Part shown: positions 57,130 to 64,000 of the stretch, piece by piece | How positions within the stretch are numbered: position 1 is the first letter of the stretch | Layout: each line of letters opens with the position of its first letter | Origin: Gnetum montanum | Lineage: Eukaryota > Streptophyta > Gnetopsida > Gnetales > Gnetaceae | Length of the DNA stretch: 64,000 nucleotides | Assembly (NCBI GenBank): GCA_015680685.1 | Contig: MNCI01029388.1 | Span: 112,165-176,164, forward strand | Direction of reading: 5' to 3' | Position numbers and translations under genes: made by a program | The notes under the pieces: model-generated | Seen by the model: only the letters and a program-made list of their open reading frames with translations | Told to the model about the DNA's origin: nothing | Databases searched by the model: none

Positions 57130-60100
57130 TCAACCTGTGAGCATAACAAGAGTAACAACACATATATCACTTGTTAGTCCAATGGTTAGGAGTTTTACAA
57201 TGATAGATTAATAATTACATAAGTGACTAAATCAACACAATGCATAATATTGATAGAGATCATTGAATGACACATAAGAGATATTGTTCCTTAATAGAAC
57301 TAAGATATGTCCCTATACTATATGTATCTAGCTCTATATGCCTTCTTCATAGAGTAGGGGAAATACCCAAGTTAAAAGGTCAAAGCCCATGTAGCCCATA
57401 TTCTGATAATGCAGTATACAAGGAGTTAAGGCTATGTAGTCCTCCCAAATGAATGATGGTTAAATAGCATGGGATCCAAGAGAATATCAAAACTCCTTCC
57501 AATTCCCATTTTGGAAGAAAAGTAACCTTCAAACAACCAATAATGCATACTCTTTACAACACTCATTAGCATAAGGTTAGAAGTGTAGAGAGTACATATT
57601 AGATAAATATATAAGTGATGAGACCATGCAACATACACATGATCATAAGAAGAGCAAACATGCATACTCACAATGCCAAGTCTTGAAATATCTAGGACAT
57701 ATCCTTATACTACATGCATCTATCCCTAACCTCCTTGAATCCAATACCTATTAGTACAATGCAATGCAAGCTAATCAACTACCTAATAACATATGAAAAT
57801 TAGTTTATTTATGTAATGATAAATTAGTACAAGAAAAGGAGATATATCATTAAAATGCCAAGATAATCTAATACTTCAAAATTTATCGTTGAATCACTCA
57901 TTATTTCTCCTAGCTTTTGTAGATATCATGCACTTTTAGCTAACACTGAAAAGAAAAATGAAAAGAAGGAAAATTTAAAGTTAGTTATAAATTCTTAGTT
58001 TAACTTTATCATATATGAATGATGAATTACAAAATATTCATGGTATTTTCTAATATATTTTTTTACTATACCTAAGATCAGTCTTTAAAAATTTGAAAAA
58101 TTAATTATGTTGTCCTAGCAATTTACTCAATCTATTCTCAAGTCAACATAGTAAGTCATGAAATATTTGACACTAAGTTAATAAATTTAGAATATATATA
58201 TATTTTTTTAATATAAACAATATTCAAGACAACTTTATTTTATCATAATTAAATTATTTATATTTAATGAAATCACTTTTATTTTTATAATTTTATTTAT
58301 ACATTATTTAATATAAAAAACTAATTTTAAAAAAGCTAGGTCAAAATATAATATGGTCACTAGTCACTTAATAATGAAGTGCTAACTTAATATTTTGTTT
58401 ATCTCATTTAGTACCTACCAACTAGCTTAGTTATATATTTATAATTTGATCAAGAGAATATTTTTTCACTCCAACATTCATTCCATTTATGAAGACAATA
58501 CAAGGAATACATAAAAAAACTTAAGAATTTAAGCTTTCTTGAAAAAGATGTTACACAAATTTCAATGTACATATATTTCTTAAACATGAAAATAATATTT
58601 TTTGATCATTTTTTATCTTTCTTTATGGATGCAAATATTTATTTTAGCATTATTAAATAGGTTTTGTGAGGGATTTAAGGATGAAATATAATTTAGCATT
58701 ACTAAATGTGCTACCTAGAGTGTTATGGATGAATATTATTTAGAATTATGAACATGAGCCATGGAGCCATGGTGATCTCCATGATTCTTTGACTCTAACC
58801 CTTGTTACAACACATTGATTGGGCTTATTACTTTTTTTCCCTTTGGCCTTAACTTGCATAGTGAGTTTTCTAGCTGATAACATTGTGATAAGATGATAAT
58901 TTTAAAGGAAATGGTGTGTAAGTTTGTGTTTCTTTAGAAATGGTTACCATAGCAACAAGCCTTCCAAAGTTGAGTTTGTCTATTTTCAAGGTTGAATGCT
59001 AAGGCATGGTTGTGGTATAGACTTTTTTTGATGGGGTACCATGACCTTTCAAGCATAATGGTGCCTTTAGGCAAGAGGACTTTTTCTTTTTGTGGGCTTA
59101 CCTTAGTTTCCAATTTATCCATTATTTGACCCTTGATGTAAATGTTTCTATACTTAATAGCTTTCATTTTAAGGTTATTGTATTTTTTGAAATTAGGACT
59201 TGTTCATTGTGGTCAGAATCATAATAATCAAATTAATAACAATCTTACACAAAATGAACCTGACATTCCTTGAGCATAAAATGATTCAAAGATATTTCTT
59301 TAAATATAAAGGAGATTTGTAGATCATTAGTAAAGACTAACAACCTAAGCCATGTTTTTGTCAAACACAAGTTAAATCTAAGGGATGAAAGTGCATGGAA
59401 TAATGATTAGATAAGAATGATAAGTTGTAAAAAGTAAGATATGTTAGTATAATATGGTTATTTGACTTAGTCAAGAGGAAATTAAATCTTGCAAATTGGG
59501 AGAAAAGAAAAAAATAATTGACAAAATAGAACTAGATCTAAGGAATGAAAGATAAGATTCACTCATAGATTAGCCATAAAAAAGATAAAGAAATATTCTT
59601 GTAGCACGAAATAATTACAAAAGCTAAAGAGTTAATACAAATAACTAGGAGAAGAAATTAGAAGAAGGTAGGGATGGTCATAGAGATAAGATCAAGGAAT
59701 TATATATAGTTGAAGAGGAGTTGTGTTGTCTTATATTCTCTTTAATATGATGCATTAGGATCCATGAAAACATCTAGAGGCTTCTATATAGGAGAATGAC
59801 ATATGTAGTTATAGAAAATTTCAAACATGTAGCTAACATAGAAGAATGACATTGGATGGAAAAAAGATAGACTTAATTCTAGACATAAAGAACATCAATT
59901 TTAATGGTAAAATTGCTAAGTTAGGATCGGTGTAGGAGATGATACCAAATGTTAAAATTGAAGCTTGTAAGGGAAGTGAGAAAACAAGACATCATAAGTG
60001 ATATAAGACATTAATGTTGGGTTATGATGGAGAGGATAACTAGAAATAACTTTTTTAATAATACAAGACATCAAAATTGAGATCTTAGGAGATGACTTGA

Positions 60101-61136
60101 ATCATTGAAGATATAGAATGTACCTAAAACTGTGTATGCAGAAGAAGCCAAACTAGGTATAATATTACCACTTTTTAATGGATACTATTGAAAAACTAAA
60201 GGAGAATCCATCAAGAAAAGATATGAGATGTTGTTGATGATAAGGTGCTATAGATGCAATGGGTTAGAAACTTGCAAGAAGTTTTAAATGAAGCAAGATA
60301 ATAAGGGAAAAAGTCTAGAATATTACTAATATACCAATGGTGGGCTACTACACCATAGGAGTGAGGCATGGCTAATCCAAGTATGCATACAAAAATGTTA
60401 ATAAATTGCTCCTTAATCCATTCAATTCTCTCAATCACACCCTCGTTAGAGTAAAGTAGAGAAACTTGTTTAACCTTTCTAATGTAGAACATGAGAGGAG
60501 AAAGAGATAGAGAAAGATAAGATGATAGATGAAAGTGGAAATAAAAAATAATAAAATTATGGGGAAAGCATGTTAGAAATATTATTAATATAATAATCAT
60601 GGGGTGTTATGTCATAGAAGTGGAACATGACTAGAGCCTTGAAATCAACCTCTCCCTTACCTTGCTCATATGAATATTTATACTTCATACATCACTCAAT
60701 ACTTGATACTTCCTTATTGTATTAGGGTAGAGAAACATTTTTAGCCTTACTAATGCTGAGTAGAGAGAGGAATGGGAATATATGAAGAGGGAATGAGAGG
60801 AAGAGAGGGGAAATATAGTACAAGAGAATAGAAATTATGGTATGTGAAAATAAAGAGCAAAAAAGAAATGGGAGAAAAGAGGATGTCACACATACACTTG
60901 TCATGAGGATGGTGCAATGCCACAAAAGTGGGACATGATTAAGTTCTATATACTATATGGCCAAAAAGGAGGCCATATATATAGTATTAAAATAGTAATT
61001 CCTTCATGTTTCATAAAATAATATGCTTAGTCACTTTCACACAAAGTAATGAGATATTCAGTCACTCAAAAATCTTACCAATTATGCTAGGCACATAGTA
61101 GAATGGAATATATAGAATAGAAAAATATGAAGAAAT
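57130..61136. other. Unassigned AT-rich region, no gene recognised
   Basis: Possible older flank of the nest. It includes an extremely AT-rich stretch (58020-58330) and a 77-codon minus-strand reading at 58934-59167 (MKAIKYRNIYIKGQIM...) that I do not recognise. No LTR pairs, TIRs, RT or transposase motifs were found. Confidence 0.4.
60200..60960. repeat. Diverged tandem repeat, unit about 265 bp
   Basis: Two clear copies begin gtaaagtagagaaac (60451) and ggtagagaaacat (60724), about 270 bp apart, each running through a purine-rich segment (gagaggaagagag type) to a gtgggacatgact-type end (60625, 60933). A third partial copy ends at about 60380. Confidence 0.55.
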
Positions 61137-62374
61137 TGAGGATTGAGAACTTAGAAGGGATGGATGAATAAGTTTCCCAAATCACAAGGAACACCAATCA
61201 CACAAACATAAGAAATAAGTGGTTCCCCAACTTGGGTACTGTACACTCAAAAGGTAGATTCCTTGCATATCTCTAGACTTTGTTTCTTCTAAAATGTGGT
61301 TTCGAGGAAACCACAACCTTTACAAAGCTTAAGCTCTACTAAGGAGAGTTTTGTCATTGCAACAAATCTCAACATCACAAGGTCCCAACAAGCTCAAGAG
61401 TGATTTGGAGTGCACAACACCTTGTACAAGCTTTGAGCTCTACTTCAGAGTGTTTCATTGCTGTAAAACCACTCAACCTTGCAAGGTCCCAACAAGCTCA
61501 AAATGTGATTTTAAGAATACCACAATCTTTACAAAATTGAGCTCTACTTGAGAGTGCTTTGACGTTGCAAAACCACTTAATCTCATATGATCTCGACAAG
61601 CTCAATATGGATGCATTCTCTCAAGAAGCACATCAACCCCAGTAGGGATACAAGAGAGAAAAAAGATCACAAGGAAAGAATGTAATATAAAATTATAGGT
61701 CCTTGTACTTTGAAGCATAATTTAACAAATAGTCAAGTAAATGATTTGACAACTAAAGCACACAAGTACAATATACAATTATTGATTTGATGTTGATAGT
61801 TCATGCACAACACTTGCACAATACCCAAGAGAATAAAGCCTTCTTATAGCCTTGGATTTTTCAAAATAACCTTTGAATTTATGCAACAACTATCTAATGA
61901 CTACTGTAGATGTCTCCTTTGAGATTGGAATATCTCTCTAAAATTAACTTTAATTATAGGGAGACGTCTCTTCTAAAATTGGGATGTTTTTGTGGAGATG
62001 TCTCTATGGAGACTTCTCCTCTTAAAAGATGACATCTCCTACCTTTGGAAAATGTCACTTTTGTAGGTACTCCACTTTAGCCAAGATGTCCTCTACTTTT
62101 GGAAGACATCTTCTCAGGTTTTAAACTTTGGTTCCTTAGACTTCCTCTTGTTGATTTAGCTTTCTCTCGATCATTGGAGCATCTTCATTTAGCTTATAGT
62201 CCTTGTACTCATTCATGATCCCTTGAGTCCTTGTGCACTCATCTTTGTCAATGAAGTCTTTTGCTTGGATATTCCATTGTAGTTCTCATCTCATTAAGTT
62301 CCTGCAAAATCATCACCTAACATAGACATTTTATTATTCTCCATTTTTCTTAAGGTTTTGACCAAAACGTCAAA
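61137..62374 (-). repeat. Copia LTR C
   Basis: Third copy of the A/B LTR family, same orientation, with shared runs such as ccccaacttgggta and tctagactttgtttctt. It has no PBS at its left end, so it is either a 3' LTR whose element lies to the right or a solo LTR. The tandem unit of about 105 bp occurs three times (61305-61610), against two in A and B. GGAGATGTCT-type motifs lie at 61912-62115. Confidence 0.75.
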
Positions 62375-62726
62375 AATCTTCATGTTTTTGGTGATGTCCA
62401 AAATTTAAGAAAATGAGTGAGTTGATAAACTAATAAACAATAATAATAATTAAAAATTATTAAGATGTATAAATTCTAATGGTAGCTAGGGTTATAACTA
62501 GGATTAAGACTTTAAGGCTCAAGGTACAAGATAGAGATTACATGAACCATATAAAACTTATATGCAACAAAACACATGATATAGAAGCATGATTTGTCTA
62601 TAGCATAATCTATCTTCAAAAAACTATCCACAATACATATAGCCACTAAAACATCCTCATCATGTACAAAAATCGCATATGTGTGAGTCCACAATCAAAA
62701 CCACATATGTGTACATCAAACTACTC

Positions 62727-62816
62727 ATAAGCATCACATTGTCCATAAACATTCTCCAAATAATAAATTCCATAAACATCACACTCTCCATAAACATTTT
62801 CCAAATCAAACTATCC
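62727..62816. repeat. 45-bp tandem repeat, two units
   Basis: Units start ataagcatcacattgtcc (62727) and ataaacatcacactctcc (62772). It lies in the presumed 3' untranslated region between the ORF at the right edge and LTR C. Confidence 0.75.
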
Positions 62817-62830
62817 ATGTACATAGAAAA

Positions 62831-62845
62831 TTCTCCCCCTTTTTG
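62831..62845 (-). promoter_or_regulatory. Polypurine-tract-like sequence
   Basis: Minus strand CAAAAAGGGGGAGAA just after a reading DIQKGGE. Plant copia elements typically have AAGGGGGAGA-type tracts before the 3' LTR. Here it lies about 450 bp upstream of LTR C, so it may be one of several tracts. Confidence 0.5.
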
Positions 62846-62847
62846 GA

Positions 62848-64000
62848 TGTCATCAAAAAGGAGAGATGACCCAAGGACTCTAATCACCAACCTCTATAGC
62901 ATCATCGAAGTCCTCATCTGAAGTAGCTATAGAATGAGAAGTTCTGTAAGTCTCCTCCTCATAATCATCGTTGATGGTACTAGCACTAGATGTGTGCGAC
63001 TTTTCATCATCATCTAAAGAGGGTGGCTAGTTAGGAGCTCTCCATGGATGAAGCTTCACTCAAAATCAAGATGAAGTTGGTGGATCTAGTTGGGCTAGAG
63101 TCTACTATGAGAATGAGGAAGCTTCCTTCCTCTAATAAGTGATGGCATCAACAAGCCTTCATTTGAAGAAAGTCCCAAAGATACTCTCCATAGCCTATTA
63201 CTCGAAAGATCTAGGAACATCATCCTGATGAAAGATGGTGCCAAGCTACATAGGCTTAGAATGCTCCCCTTAGACATATGTTGGTGTTACATCAGGTTTA
63301 GAATTGGACTCATTTCCTAAGTCATAGGCATAGGAGTGTCTAGCTACTACAAAGTATCTTTGTGGAGCAAGAATTTCCTCCTTACTATCTGAAATGGAAG
63401 GGGTTGTGACCTTCTCAAATTGCTACCCATCAATTAGAAGTGGTACTATAGCAACGTCCATTCTCTTACGCAAGTAGGAAAGATTCCTACCAATTATCAC
63501 CAAAGTATGAGCAAATGGTTGAAGTAGCTTCTTTAGGGAAGATCTCATCTATCCACCACTATATTTGGACCTTTTCAACTGAGGAGAGGCTTTGGATGAT
63601 GATGTTTCTCTCTTCTTCTATGATGGAGGTGGACTAGTGATGGGCCCCTCTTCATCTGCATGTGAGTAACTCCTCTTCACTACATACTCCCCAAGCCTCC
63701 TCTTGCCTTTAAGTCAAGGCATCTTCAAAATGGACATACCTCTTTGATGAATTAATAGGCTAATGTGGTGAGGATGCCTAAATATCCTCTCTTTGGTGAT
63801 CATGTTCAACATGTCATGGTAGAGAGTATGGCCCAAGTCCAATCGTTATCTTGTAAGTAGGAAGTAGAGAACAAAAGCTTAATGTGTCAAGAAATAGTTA
63901 TAGGTTCCCCCTTTTACAATAATTTTATACAAAATAATAAGAAATAAGGTGGAAACATCATGTTTCTATAAACTCTACCTCTACCAAAAGATATAGACTC
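62848..64000 (-). pseudogene. Decayed ORF at right edge, putative plant transposon protein
   Basis: Minus-strand reading entering from beyond the window: KGGTYNYFLTH*AFVLYFLLTR, then DLGHTLYHDMLNMITKE (about 63830-63780), the pattern of the C-terminal half of the 'putative plant transposon protein' domain (helix ending in LLYxLLxGxxxDLG, then a second helix). A Lys/Ser/Pro-rich linker follows, then an acidic Ser-rich tail to about 62850. Stops are mostly at presumed Gln codons, with some frameshifts. By position it could be the third ORF of the copia element ending in LTR C. The family call is tentative. Confidence 0.5.

Noticed and set aside
60211-60600. 129-codon minus-strand ORF with apparent membrane segments
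   Set aside because: It lies across a diverged tandem repeat, is low-complexity, and is not conserved between the repeat copies.
61137-62374. LTR C as the 3' LTR of E0
   Set aside because: E0 runs leftwards out of the window, whereas LTR C lies 45 kb to its right, upstream of the E0 5' LTR, so it belongs to a separate insertion.

Overview
This 64 kb window is transposable-element DNA from the nuclear genome of a large-genome seed plant. It is AT-rich and contains no intact gene, rRNA, tRNA or CRISPR array. Everything recognisable belongs to decayed LTR retrotransposons of plant type: Ty1/copia with an initiator-Met primer site, and Athila-like and Tat-like Ty3/gypsy. The depth of nesting and the heavy decay would suit a gymnosperm or another plant that removes old elements slowly, but the sequence alone does not fix the species. 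Most in-frame stops sit where a Gln (CAA/CAG) or Trp (TGG) codon is expected, the mark left by long-term deamination of methylated cytosine.

The layout is a set of nested insertions that can be unpicked from matching LTRs, primer sites and broken reading frames. E1 (Ty3, minus strand) is the oldest. Its pol and gag lie at 16283-19312, its gag start at 56045-56173, and its 5' LTR from 56232. E2 (19313-56044, minus) sits inside E1 gag. E4 (27854-55394, Tat-like, minus) sits inside the 5' LTR of E2. E5 (30010-48718, Tat-like, plus) sits inside E4 and has an exact 5-bp target duplication. On the left, a copia element (E0, minus) with two tandem 5' LTRs (A, B) interrupts E1 at the end of RNase H, and an Athila-like element (E3, 2739-13270, minus) interrupts E0 gag. 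At the right edge a third copy of the copia LTR (C, 61137-62374) follows another decayed ORF. Only 57130-61136 is not assigned to an element.

Two cargoes stand out. E5 carries, between protease and reverse transcriptase and on the opposite strand, a decayed multi-exon gene (about 36426-40030) in which four introns have compatible phases. Antisense orientation would let introns survive the RNA stage of transposition. E2 has LTRs, an Asp-tRNA primer site and a full-length gag but no pol; where pol would be it carries an unrelated reading frame of about 897 codons ending in a predicted coiled coil. E4 has gag-protease but no RT or integrase, and the repeat clusters that flank pol in E5 offer a deletion mechanism. 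Further structure worth attention: perfect palindromes and an identical 86-bp duplication in E4 LTRs, GGAGATGTCT arrays shared by unrelated LTR families, and tandem repeats in LTRs and untranslated regions.
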